Assembly: GCA_001464955.1 (NCBI GenBank)
Contig: LNEM01000011.1
Coordinates: 1 to 64,000 of the forward strand
Length of the DNA: 64,000 nucleotides
Reading direction: 5' to 3'
From: Rhizobiales bacterium Ga0077537
Lineage (GTDB): Bacteria; Pseudomonadota; Alphaproteobacteria; Rhizobiales; Hyphomicrobiaceae
Part shown: positions 29,401-36,511 of the stretch, piece after piece
Layout: every line of letters starts with the position of its first letter
How positions within the stretch are numbered: position 1 is the stretch's first letter
The notes under the pieces: generated by a model
What the model saw: only the letters and a program-made list of their open reading frames with translations
Database searches by the model: none
What the model was told of the DNA's origin: nothing
Position numbers and translations under genes: made by a program

Positions 29401-30652
29401 CGCTCTCATAGTGGCATCCCAGCTGACGTTCGAAGCCTATCTGCGAGCCCAGGGTCGCTACCACATGCTGCCCTACGGCGGGAACGTCACCCTGTTCCGC
29501 GCTGTCCGTTCCGGGATAGCGTTCCGCAGCGCTGGTCCGACCCTCGGCTGGGCGCCTCACGTCACCGGCCGCCTCGACGCTGTTCCGCTCGATGCCGATC
29601 ACGAGACCATCATCGAAAGTCCCGCCATCGATGTGATCGTGCGCAACCTGTCCGATCGGCTCGACGCCGTGGCCATGGAGCGGCTCGGATTGCCACCGCC
29701 GGTCGGCGACCGAACCGGCTGGGACCGCTTCTCACCCGGCCGGCCTGGCACCTGGTCACCTCTCGTCTGCCTGTCGAAGGGCGATGACGGGCGAACACCG
29801 CTCGTCTGCGTGCATGGTGCCGGTGGCAACGTCTTCTGGGCGCAGCGCCTCATCGAGCACCTGCCGCCGGGGACGCCGGTGTACGGCTTGCAGGCGTATG
29901 GCATCGACGGTCGACAGCGCCCGCTGCGGACGATCGAGGAGATGGCCGAGCGCTATGTCGGATTCTTGCTGCACCAGCTTCCGGGCCGGCGCTTCGCCCT
30001 CCTCGGCTACTCGGGAGGCGGCACCATCGCCTACGAGATGACGCGCCAGTTGCGGTCGAAGGGCAAGGACGCTCCGCTGCTCGCCATGATCGACACGCTC
30101 TGCCCCACGCATGAGATCTGGCCGCGCCTGTCGGACTGGCTCCGCTATGGCCGCCGGCGGGGCATCCGGCAGATGCTCGACAAGGCGCGTTACGGGCTTA
30201 TCGAGGTTGTCGGTCCGGTTGTTCACCCGTTCATGAAGCTTCGTCGCAGCTATCGTCCGCCGGAGCCGGCACTGGCGCTCGAAACGGAACTCTTCCGCAG
30301 CTTCGTGGCCGCCCAGCGCCGCTACCGACTCGAGCCCTTGGACACCCGCATCGTCCTGTTCCGCGCGTCTGACGACGGCGTGCAGTATTCGGCCGCCGGA
30401 CCGACACTGGGCTGGGGCGGCCTCGTTGGGGATATGGTGGAATCGTTCCCCCTCGACGCCAATCACACCAACATCATCGATGGTACGCCGATGAACGTGA
30501 TCGCTGGCGAGATGGCACGTCGCCTGAGCGCCATCGAAGCCGACATCCACCTCGCCGAAGCGTCTGCAGTCTCAGCCGACATCACTGACGAGCAGCGCCC
30601 GATCACCGTCGATCGCAAGGCGGAGAGCGACGCCTCCCAGTTCCTCCGATAG
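23393..30652 (+). CDS. Type I PKS module: KS-AT-KR-DH-ACP followed by two thioesterases
   Basis: 2419 residues from the ATG at 23393, which has GGAGG five bases upstream. KS 1-435: Cys182 in TACSTS, His318 and His357. AT about 535-830: GHSAGD with Ser633, and VAAHS with His732, which suits malonyl-CoA but is not decisive. KR about 930-1330: structural half, then YLVTGAAGGLG, an MDD motif (B-type) and Tyr1306. DH about 1355-1630: His1389 in HVVDDVPVIPG, with Asp where Gly is usual; Asp1551 is followed by Thr at the Gln/His position. ACP: ALGGHSLAA with Ser1755. TE1 has Ser1919, Asp1946, His2070; TE2 has Ser2207, Asp2234, His2358, each serine in GYSGGG. KR before DH is not the usual order. It extends the NRPS-bound starter once and then releases it; TE1 may cooperate with TE2 or edit. 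Confidence 0.9.
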   Translation: MAELPDLSGRIAIVGLAGRFPGARSPGELWRILEDGREATTWLDDEALLKAGATREELALPNYVKAAMVLPGMENFDASFFGFSPREAQILDPQHRHFMETCWEALEDAGHVPSRFPGAIGVFGGCGMQAYMAENLMPNARLRENVGMFLLRHTGNDKDFLTTRVSYLLNLTGPSIGIQTACSTSLVAVHVACQSLMSGECDMALAGGVSIEVPHGLGYIAAEGEILSPNGRCAAFDDDAKGTVFGSGSAVVVLRRLEDALRDGDNIRAVILGTAVNNDGATKAGYLAPSVEGQSRAAAEAVAVSGVEPATIDYIEAHGTGTLIGDPIELEALSQAYADSARASPLLVGSIKTNIGHLDTAAGVASLIKVVMALEHGKIPPTLNFRKANSRFAFEPNGFRVASVSRDWRRSSRPRRAGVNSLGVGGTNAHALIEEAPEPPRPPRSMTVDERPALFTLSAKTPAALDRLVEKWRAYLAQPNLHLDLRDAAFTTQVGREAFEHRLAIAARTSAELSELLTGRTPRRLARSLASSGAPSIVFMFPGGGAQYAGAGRDLYRTESNFREAADACLALVPQEAGELRDLLFGPGSRNPVSSERLEHPLLSILAVFTVSYALARMWESHGITPSAVIGHSAGDYAAAVVAGVMSLEDAVGLVAERGHIFAELPPGAMLSISESEAAVRDRVGDTLDIAVVNASDLTVASGEIDAIERLAAELDEAGIDNTRVRIGVAAHSRMLDPFLDRFRAKLARLRLSPARIPFVSGLTGTWAAPHDVASPEYWVRHLRETVRFGDGLAQVLMEPGRVLVEMGPGRGLSALARLANAANAPRAIVPTTRSAIENDDDLSTTATAAGHLWAAGIPVDLGPWLGEGPHRRVSLPTYAFEPQRHWIDPPRRATTPDIAAPAAQAPPPLPAITRIPDPDDWRLSPVFREVPLAGREPSTPEARTALLLTDGSPLASRIEDELRRRAVTAVRVVAAAELSLTEGSAFAVDPNDPAHWQSLIDALEARGQRPHLIVHLWSLAASDPRERQRPVDDGHRFGGLFAFMKAMALAGWDHPMRMTVVTSGAAAIANDERLRPANAMLSAPVRVWPHETPGQSAALVDVPGVEIGHVETAALIVDEVLATTPDSVVALRGPRRFVEVLEPSRLDQAATSRIRPGRTYLVTGAAGGLGRRLARHLIEELGARVALVGRQSLDALDAETRSIISAWGDRSLWIRADVTDTAAIEAALAETRRKFGTIDGVFHTAGAMDDAPLATKSVTDIRRVMAAKVEGAQILDALLPEGSIDLFAVFSSTSALLGPPGQIDYAAANAYVEALAASRSDGLSIDWGVWRDTGLALRAASVEAETLRAGTGTVLANPLLGRVLERSLDGIVCEAVLDPSRLWVLSGHVVDDVPVIPGTAYIDMMLGALAELRSLTSWQLDDVRLLSPLAVPFGTLRRVRTSIEIDASGAASARIESSAPDGTDEIEHANASARTIVGLFDDILAAPPAEARELPAATLIAQGSAVEFGARWNVFRKLSMTDGSTWAELALAQPFASETEIHRAHPALLDMAATIGLHALPTADLATSLFVPARVTSVVALKALPHVIHARADLVAYEADHVARFDVQLADAQGRVVARIEGLELRAVRRGTFIARTAERQHVQAIVESIIAAGIRSRDEAKVFAMALTAPGRRTVISSIALQSLQQLYRSLATPRERQPGATPRHDASSEPNSAIVAVEATATERAISEMFGDLLGLEKVSLDDEFLALGGHSLAAVRLFARIRRQLGADLPISTLFEAPSVRALAAFVDEATGTVQESPPRPAPGPTQSNVQPASAPSEKSVRRRKAGEWNPLVRIREGQPGRPPLIWIHGARGNVVSIQALADALPAHHPIYGLQAQGVDGRLPPQEKIEDMALQYVAAIRELWPEGPYCLLGYSGGGVIGYEMARQLEAIGQKVDLLAMIDTLSPTHASGASLRDWVKFARDEGLASVAAQAQNAMKVRLEMLSWKRHRNDPVEHETDALIVASQLTFEAYLRAQGRYHMLPYGGNVTLFRAVRSGIAFRSAGPTLGWAPHVTGRLDAVPLDADHETIIESPAIDVIVRNLSDRLDAVAMERLGLPPPVGDRTGWDRFSPGRPGTWSPLVCLSKGDDGRTPLVCVHGAGGNVFWAQRLIEHLPPGTPVYGLQAYGIDGRQRPLRTIEEMAERYVGFLLHQLPGRRFALLGYSGGGTIAYEMTRQLRSKGKDAPLLAMIDTLCPTHEIWPRLSDWLRYGRRRGIRQMLDKARYGLIEVVGPVVHPFMKLRRSYRPPEPALALETELFRSFVAAQRRYRLEPLDTRIVLFRASDDGVQYSAAGPTLGWGGLVGDMVESFPLDANHTNIIDGTPMNVIAGEMARRLSAIEADIHLAEASAVSADITDEQRPITVDRKAESDASQFLR

Positions 30653-30668
30653 ATCATTCGTGTCGGGC

Positions 30669-31475
30669 TCAGGCCGAGAGATGCCTGAGCTTGTAGATCG
30701 CGGTGTGCAGGACGTGCGCGACCGGCCGCTCGTTCGCAGTCAGCAGACAGTCCATGTCGACGAGTCGATGTCCTTTGCGCTCGTAGTTGGAAACGACACG
30801 GCAGCGCGCAGCGAGCGTTTCTCCGACGCGCGCCAGCGACAGGTGACGCATGCTGCTGCCGACGTGGATCCACGGGGCGAGCAGGACATTCTCTCGCAGC
30901 GCCGAGTTGCACAGCCGGAGCAGGATGCCCGGATGCGCGATTCCCTCCGCGGCATAGAGCGGCAAGGTTTCCCTGACGTCAGCGAGATAGGTCTCGTGCC
31001 GCACGCGATCGTAAATCCCGGGCAGGGAGCACAGGACCGTACCCTCGGCGAGGCTGAGTTCGTCGGCGGGCGGGCGGGCGTCCAGCGCCGGAGGCGCGAC
31101 GTAGGGATAGTCGGCGAGCGCCGGCAGGACACCGGCCGCAGCGGGGAGACGCGCCTCGCCCGTGGCACACGACACACCCTCGCTGTCGACGGCGAGCGCG
31201 AGGCCGTCGCCCGTCTCGACCGCCGATGCCGTCGCCATGCGTCCGTCGTAGACGGGCTTTCCGAACCGCGCCGTCATTTCGCCGCGCTCGAGAAACGCGC
31301 GTCCCCAGCGGCGCACGGGAAGATGGCTCGCGTAGGCGAAGACTTCCACGCCCGGGACGAGGCCGCCCGAGAAGCCGAGCCGCGCGGCGACCGTATCGTC
31401 GTGGATCTTGTTCTCGGACGCGTGCGAGACGTTGTAGGCCTCGACCGTATGGACGAGGTGCAAGGGCGCGGACAT
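30669..31475 (-). CDS. MaoC-like hot-dog-fold protein
   Basis: A 268-residue cytoplasmic protein whose first 70 residues (YNVSHASENKIHDDTVAARLG, then GLVPGVEVFAY) resemble the hydratase site of MaoC-type proteins, where Asp and His act on enoyl thioesters. A second, more diverged hot-dog half appears to follow. The ATG at 31475 is preferred because AGGGAGG lies six bases upstream. It faces the PKS gene tail to tail, 16 bases apart. It could act on the PKS product, but its opposite orientation and own ribosome site argue for independent expression. Substrate unknown. Confidence 0.65.
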   Translation of the reverse strand: MSAPLHLVHTVEAYNVSHASENKIHDDTVAARLGFSGGLVPGVEVFAYASHLPVRRWGRAFLERGEMTARFGKPVYDGRMATASAVETGDGLALAVDSEGVSCATGEARLPAAAGVLPALADYPYVAPPALDARPPADELSLAEGTVLCSLPGIYDRVRHETYLADVRETLPLYAAEGIAHPGILLRLCNSALRENVLLAPWIHVGSSMRHLSLARVGETLAARCRVVSNYERKGHRLVDMDCLLTANERPVAHVLHTAIYKLRHLSA

Positions 31476-31571
31476 AGGGCCTCCCTGAAGCGGTTCTGGC
31501 TGTTGACGTTGGCTCGAACCATCAAGGCTATGCGGACGCATCGGATCGCGCCAGTCCATCCAGTGGCGGCG

Positions 31572-31943
31572 TCAGGCTCCCTTGCGCGGCCGGCGTGGAT
31601 TGCCCGCCTTGCGCGCCGCCACGCGTCGGGCAGCGCCGACCGCGTCCCGCGCGAACGCCAACATCTCGTCAGGCTCGTCGAGCAGCCTCTCTGGCGCTTG
31701 CCAGTAGCTCATGACGGCAGTACGCCCGCCCGACTTCGCGTATGAGAATGGGGCCATGCCCTCGGCCTCGAAGCGCCCGCGGTTGTCGCCGTCCACCTTG
31801 AAATAGAGCGCGTCGTCGCTGACCAGCGCGAACATCAGGCCGTCGAGAAACAGGCCTGCCCCGCCGAACATGCGCTTCACGACAACCGGACCGAGCGGCG
31901 CCAGCACATCTTGCAGCTGCTCGATGAGATCGCTGGGAATCAT
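31572..31943 (-). CDS. TfoX/Sxy N-terminal domain protein
   Basis: A 123-residue single-domain protein with the signature VVKRMFGGAGLFLDGLMFALVSDDALYFKVD, characteristic of the TfoX N-terminal domain. In Haemophilus and Escherichia that domain belongs to a competence regulator; in alphaproteobacteria short stand-alone versions are common and of unproven function. The C-terminus is Arg/Lys-rich (RRPRKGA). It is followed upstream by the DUF924 gene at a spacing of 21 bases and is probably cotranscribed with it and the Fe-S carrier gene. Confidence 0.82.
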   Translation of the reverse strand: MIPSDLIEQLQDVLAPLGPVVVKRMFGGAGLFLDGLMFALVSDDALYFKVDGDNRGRFEAEGMAPFSYAKSGGRTAVMSYWQAPERLLDEPDEMLAFARDAVGAARRVAARKAGNPRRPRKGA

Positions 31944-31964
31944 GGCACCGCCCCCGTGGCCCGA

Positions 31965-32537
31965 TCAGAACGAGCTTCCCGGCCGCGCGAGAAAGGCGAT
32001 CTCCTCGGGCGTCGAAACACGACCGAGCGCATCGTTGCGATGCGGAAACCGGCCGAAGCGCGCGATGATGTCGCGATGCGCCACGGCATAGGCATCGAGC
32101 TTCGCGTCGCCAAGCGTCGCGATCAGCGCCACCGCGCGGTCCTGGTCGGCCATCGATTCGCTGTGCTCGAAGGGCAGATAGAGGAATAACCGACCGGCCG
32201 GATCGACTTCGGCGTCCAGTCCGCGTTCCACGACCGCCTTGGCGAGGCTCAGCGCGGCAGTATCCGACGCGAAGGCCCGGGCGGAGCCACGAAACATGTT
32301 GCGCGAGAATTGATCGAGCACGATGACCGTCGCGAGGGCCTCCCGCGCCGTCATGGAGTCCGACGCCAACGGCCGTTCGGAGATATCCGCGTGCAGCTTG
32401 GCGAATCGCCGTTCGATCTCGGCGTCGAGGTCCGCATCCTTAGCGAACCGCTTCTCGGCCGATGTCTCGACGAGCCAGAAATCGATGACCTCGCCCACCC
32501 AGGCCGGCTCGCCTCGAGAACTGCCGCTGCGCTCCAT
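31965..32537 (-). CDS. DUF924 family protein
   Basis: This 190-residue protein has the family landmarks IDFWLVETSAEKRFAKDADLD near the start, VIVLDQFSRNMFRGSARAFASD in the middle, LPFEHSESMADQDRAV, and HRDIIARFGRFPHRNDALGR near the end. DUF924 proteins are all-helical with a TPR-like fold. Their biochemical role is not established to my knowledge. Its ATG (32535-32537) overlaps the stop of the Fe-S carrier gene as TGATG, so the two are translationally coupled, although a functional link is only a guess. Confidence 0.87.
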   Translation of the reverse strand: MERSGSSRGEPAWVGEVIDFWLVETSAEKRFAKDADLDAEIERRFAKLHADISERPLASDSMTAREALATVIVLDQFSRNMFRGSARAFASDTAALSLAKAVVERGLDAEVDPAGRLFLYLPFEHSESMADQDRAVALIATLGDAKLDAYAVAHRDIIARFGRFPHRNDALGRVSTPEEIAFLARPGSSF

Positions 32538-32944
32538 CACCGACCCAACGCTTCGAGCCGCTCCTTGGACGCCGGCACCAGCGCGACGCTCTCGCCGCAT
32601 CCGCACGCGCTCGACTGATTGGGATTGTTGAAGACGAACTGCGCCGACAGCGTGTCGACTTTCCAGTCCATCTCGGTGCCGAGCAGGAACAGCACCGCCT
32701 GCGGATCGACGATCACGCGGGCTCCATCCTGCTCCACGATCTCGTCGAACTTGGCCACCTCGGCCACCCAGTCCATGGTGTATTCCATGCCCGCGCAGCC
32801 GCCCTTCTTCACGCCGATCTTGAGGCCGGCGACGGTCGGCCCTTTGCTTTCCATGAGCTTCCGCACGCGCTCGGCTGCGGCGGGCGTCAGGGACAACACT
32901 TTGGGGCGGGGTCTGGGCGCGCGGGGCGCGGCTTGGGTGGTCAT
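32537..32944 (-). CDS. A-type iron-sulfur cluster carrier (IscA/SufA/HesB family)
   Basis: A 135-residue protein with an N-terminal Pro/Arg-rich tail and a conserved core starting VLSLTPAAAERVRKLME. The three cluster-binding cysteines are present in KKGGCAGMEY and SSACGCGES near the C-terminus. Such proteins accept a nascent Fe-S cluster and pass it to client enzymes. The ATG at 32944 is chosen because the core follows directly; upstream residues are not conserved. No other suf or isc gene lies nearby, but the nearby bolA and monothiol glutaredoxin genes also belong to Fe-S trafficking. Confidence 0.9.
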   Translation of the reverse strand: MTTQAAPRAPRPRPKVLSLTPAAAERVRKLMESKGPTVAGLKIGVKKGGCAGMEYTMDWVAEVAKFDEIVEQDGARVIVDPQAVLFLLGTEMDWKVDTLSAQFVFNNPNQSSACGCGESVALVPASKERLEALGR

Positions 32945-33171
32945 CGCGGGGCCAATCCTTCGGTTCAAAGCCGACGATCTTAGGAACAATATAACGCAAA
33001 TCCGTCGACTTTGCAGTGCCGAACCGCAGGCCCGCGCCGGATACCCGGCGATTGAACACAATTCACGACCGCTTTTGCGCCATGCCCGACATCATGCGTC
33101 GGGGACAAGCGGCCGGAGGACAGCTATAAGCCCGATCGAACCCTCCGCCCCACGAGACGGTCGAGCCGATC

Positions 33172-35388
33172 ATGAGCGCCAACTATCCAGCCATAACCCC
33201 CGAAGTGGTTGCCCAGCATGGCTTCAAGGGCGACGAGTTTCCGCGCCTTCTGGAGATCCTCGGGCGCCAGCCGACGTTTCTGGAACTCGGTATCTTTTCG
33301 GTCATGTGGTCGGAGCATTGCTCCTACAAATCCTCCCGCTTCTGGCTCCGCCAATTGCCGACCTCCGGGCCGCAGGTGATCCAGGGCCCCGGCGAGAACG
33401 CGGGTGTCGTGGATCTCGGCGACGGCGATGCGGCCGTCTTCAAGATGGAGAGCCACAACCACCCGTCCTACATCGAGCCCTATCAGGGGGCGGCGACCGG
33501 TGTCGGCGGCATCATGCGCGACGTGTTCACGATGGGCGCCCGCCCCGTGGCCAACCTGAACGCCCTGCGTTTCGGCGCCCCTGACCATCCGAAGACCCGG
33601 CATCTGGTATCTGGTGTGGTGCGCGGCATCGGTGGCTATGGCAATTGCGTCGGCGTCCCGACGGTCGGCGGCGAGACCAACTTCGATCCGGCCTACAACA
33701 ACAACATCCTGGTCAACGCCATGTGCGTCGGCCTCGCGCGCACCGACAAGATCTTCTACTCGGCCGCCAAGGGCGTCGGTCTCCCGGTCGTCTACGTCGG
33801 CTCCAAGACCGGCCGCGACGGCATTCACGGCGCCACGATGGCCTCCGCCGAGTTCGACGACAAATCGGCCGAGAAGCGCCCGACGGTTCAGGTCGGCGAC
33901 CCTTTCACCGAGAAGCTGCTGATCGAAGCCTGTCTCGAGCTGATGGCGACGGACGTCATCATAGCCATCCAGGACATGGGCGCCGCGGGCCTGACATCCT
34001 CGACCTCGGAGATGGCCGACAAGGGTGGCGTCGGGATCGATCTCGACCTCGATCACGTGCCCCAGCGCGAAGCTGGCATGACGGCCTACGAGATGATGCT
34101 CTCGGAAAGCCAGGAGCGCATGCTGATGATCCTGAAGCCCGGCCGCGAGCCGGAGGCCGAGGCGATCTTCCATAAGTGGGGCCTCGATTTCGCGGTCATC
34201 GGCCGCACGACCGATACCGGCCGGCTGATCGTCAGGCACAAGGGTGCCATCGAGGCCGACCTCCCCGTCGACAAGCTCGCCAACTCGGCGCCGCTCTACC
34301 AGCGGCCGTGGGTGCCGACACCCACACCGAAGCTCATTCTGCCTGAATGGGTGCCGGCCCCGGACGGCGTCCTCGCATGTCTCGAACGCATGCTGGCGAC
34401 GCCGCACCTCTGCTCGCGCCGCTGGATCTGGGAGCAGTACGACCACACCGTGATGGGCGACACCATCCAGCGGCCGGGTGGCGACGCCGCCGTGGTTCGC
34501 GTCCACGGCACACGAAAGGGCATTGCTGCCACCTGCGATGTGACGCCGCGCTATTGCCTCGCCGATCCTGTCATGGGCACCAAGCAGGCCGTCGTCGAGA
34601 CGTGGCGCAACCTGACGGCCGTCGGCGCCGAGCCGCTCGCGATCACCGACAACATGAACTTCGCCAGCCCCGAGCGGCCCGAGATCATGGGCCAGTTCGT
34701 CGGCGCGGTCGAAGGCATGAAGGAGGCGTGTCTCGCCCTCTCCTACCCGGTCGTCTCCGGCAACGTGTCGCTCTACAATGAGACCAATGGCAAGGGCATC
34801 CCCCCGACGCCCGCCATCGGCGGCATCGGCCTCGTCCGCGACGTGTCGAAAACCGCCGACCTCGCCCTGAAGCACGATGGCGACCTGATCGTTCTCGTCG
34901 GCCGCGAGCAGGGCCATCTCGGCCAGTCGCTCTACCAGCTCATCGAGACGGGCCGCAACGAAGGCGCGCCGCCTCCCGTCGACCTGGCCGAGGAACTCAA
35001 GGCGGGAACCCTCGTCCGCAGCCTGATCGGCGAGGGCAAGGCCACGGCCGTGCACGACCTGTCGGACGGCGGTCTCCTCGTCGGTCTGGCCGAGATGGCT
35101 CTCGCCGGCGACATGGGCGTCGAACTCTTCCCCTACGAGGGACGCCTGCCCGCCCACGCCGTCTGGTTCGGTGAGGACCAGGGCCGCTATCTGATCGCCT
35201 GTGCGCCGTCCATCGCCGAAGAGATCGCCGAGCGCGCACGTCTGCTGGCGCTTCCCGCGCGTATCGTCGGTCGGGTCGGCGGCCACGGCCTCGCCCTCAA
35301 GGGCGAGTCGCCGATCGACCTGTTCAGGCTGCGCACGTCGCGCGAGGCCTGGCTGCCGGCCTACATGGCCGGTGAGTTGGCGTCCTGA
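33172..35388 (+). CDS. purL: Phosphoribosylformylglycinamidine synthase subunit PurL
   Basis: The small-type (738-residue) PurL catalyses the ATP-dependent conversion of FGAR to FGAM in purine synthesis, using ammonia from PurQ with PurS as linker. Recognisable motifs: [12 protein letters not shown] with the catalytic His, [51 protein letters not shown], and the second half-site around GVGTK-like [23 protein letters not shown] and AVHDLSDGG. Length and order are normal. The start at 33172 has no clear ribosome site but matches the family N-terminus ([14 protein letters not shown]). purQ and purS are not in the window. The bolA gene follows after about 120 bases. Confidence 0.96.
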   Translation: MSANYPAITPEVVAQHGFKGDEFPRLLEILGRQPTFLELGIFSVMWSEHCSYKSSRFWLRQLPTSGPQVIQGPGENAGVVDLGDGDAAVFKMESHNHPSYIEPYQGAATGVGGIMRDVFTMGARPVANLNALRFGAPDHPKTRHLVSGVVRGIGGYGNCVGVPTVGGETNFDPAYNNNILVNAMCVGLARTDKIFYSAAKGVGLPVVYVGSKTGRDGIHGATMASAEFDDKSAEKRPTVQVGDPFTEKLLIEACLELMATDVIIAIQDMGAAGLTSSTSEMADKGGVGIDLDLDHVPQREAGMTAYEMMLSESQERMLMILKPGREPEAEAIFHKWGLDFAVIGRTTDTGRLIVRHKGAIEADLPVDKLANSAPLYQRPWVPTPTPKLILPEWVPAPDGVLACLERMLATPHLCSRRWIWEQYDHTVMGDTIQRPGGDAAVVRVHGTRKGIAATCDVTPRYCLADPVMGTKQAVVETWRNLTAVGAEPLAITDNMNFASPERPEIMGQFVGAVEGMKEACLALSYPVVSGNVSLYNETNGKGIPPTPAIGGIGLVRDVSKTADLALKHDGDLIVLVGREQGHLGQSLYQLIETGRNEGAPPPVDLAEELKAGTLVRSLIGEGKATAVHDLSDGGLLVGLAEMALAGDMGVELFPYEGRLPAHAVWFGEDQGRYLIACAPSIAEEIAERARLLALPARIVGRVGGHGLALKGESPIDLFRLRTSREAWLPAYMAGELAS

Positions 35389-35446
35389 CACCCCGACAGG
35401 CTGCGCGGCGGTCGATTTGCGAGCTATAGTTGGCCCAACGGCTCTG

Positions 35447-35500
35447 GAACACGAGGCCAGGAACACAAGGCCAAGAACACAAGGCCAAGAACACAAGGAA
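35447..35500 (+). repeat. 14-bp tandem repeat in the bolA leader
   Basis: Nearly four copies of GAACACAAGGCCAA stand head to tail: 35447-35460 (GAACACGAGGCCAG), 35461-35474, 35475-35488, and a partial copy ending GAACACAAGGAA at 35489-35500. The AAGGA in the last copy is the ribosome site of bolA, and the earlier copies carry similar AAGG decoys. There are no unique spacers, so it is not a CRISPR array. Confidence 0.85.
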
Positions 35501-35507
35501 TGACCCC

Positions 35508-35738
35508 ATGCCCATGGATGCGAACGAGATCGAGCGGCTGATCCGCGCCGCTCTTCCGGATGCCACGATCGAGATCAAGGACCTGGCCGGCGACGGCGAC
35601 CACTACGCGGCGCACGTCGTCTCGTCGTCTTTTGCCGGCAAGTCCCGGGTGCAGCAGCACCAGATGGTTTATGAGGCATTGGGCGGGCGCATGGGCGGCA
35701 CGCTGCACGCCCTGGCCCTCACGACGGCCGCGAAGTAG
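35508..35738 (+). CDS. bolA: BolA family protein
   Basis: A 76-residue single-domain BolA protein: MDANEIERLIRAALPDATIEIKDLAGDGDHYAAHVVS with the conserved helix pattern, then SRVQQHQMVYEALGGRMGGTLHALAL. The conserved C-terminal His (in LHALAL) may bind a [2Fe-2S] cluster together with a monothiol glutaredoxin. Such a gene follows 157 bases downstream on the same strand, and this pairing is common in alphaproteobacteria. The ATG at 35508 has AAGGA eight bases upstream, inside a tandem repeat. An in-frame upstream open frame reaching 35430 is only the translated repeat. Confidence 0.92.
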   Translation: MPMDANEIERLIRAALPDATIEIKDLAGDGDHYAAHVVSSSFAGKSRVQQHQMVYEALGGRMGGTLHALALTTAAK

Positions 35739-35895
35739 CCGGCGCCCTGCCAGCACCGCCATCGGATCGGTACGTGGCCAGGCGCACCACAGACAAATTC
35801 TGCCGCCGCCCGATTGACAGCACTGATCACCCGCCGCACATCATGGGCAGTCAGGCGCCCTTGAACCGCCGTCCGCTTTAGGAAGGACAGACACG

Positions 35896-36246
<351 letters not shown>

Positions 36247-36284
36247 GCCGCCGGTTCGGCCGGGACGTCGGCCTGATCTGATTC

Positions 36285-36329
36285 GGCGCGGTGCCGGGCC
36301 GGGCGGTTATCGCCGGCTCGCACCGCGCC
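36285..36329 (+). terminator. Hairpin downstream of grxD, probable terminator
   Basis: GGCGCGGTGC (36285-36294) and GCACCGCGCC (36320-36329) form a perfect ten-base stem around a 25-base loop that can itself fold (GGCG/CGCC). The bases after it, GCTTTGATTT, are only moderately T-rich, so it is a weak example of an intrinsic terminator, but position and stem strength fit. Confidence 0.55.
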
Positions 36330-36511
36330 GCTTTGATTTGGCGCCCACCACCGACGCACCCCATGCCATGATGCCGCCGCAAGCCTGCCCCCTGGATCGG
36401 TCGGGGCATGGGGGGGCGGCACTCCGGTGAGATCACCGGGCGAAGCCATCGCGGGGGCGGAGCGTGACGCGGGCGACCGGCAACGGGCTCAAGGTGCGGG
36501 AGGGCGGGTTC

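Noticed and set aside
30669-31475. The MaoC-like gene as a tailoring gene of the PKS cluster
   Set aside because: It is on the opposite strand with its own ribosome site, followed by unrelated housekeeping genes; the link is possible but unsupported.
33124-35496. A 790-residue minus-strand frame opposite purL
   Set aside because: Shadow of a highly conserved enzyme gene; the predicted protein resembles nothing and spans beyond purL into the bolA leader repeat.
35447-35500. The 14-bp repeat as a small CRISPR array
   Set aside because: Copies are directly adjacent with no spacers, units are too short, and no cas gene is in the window.
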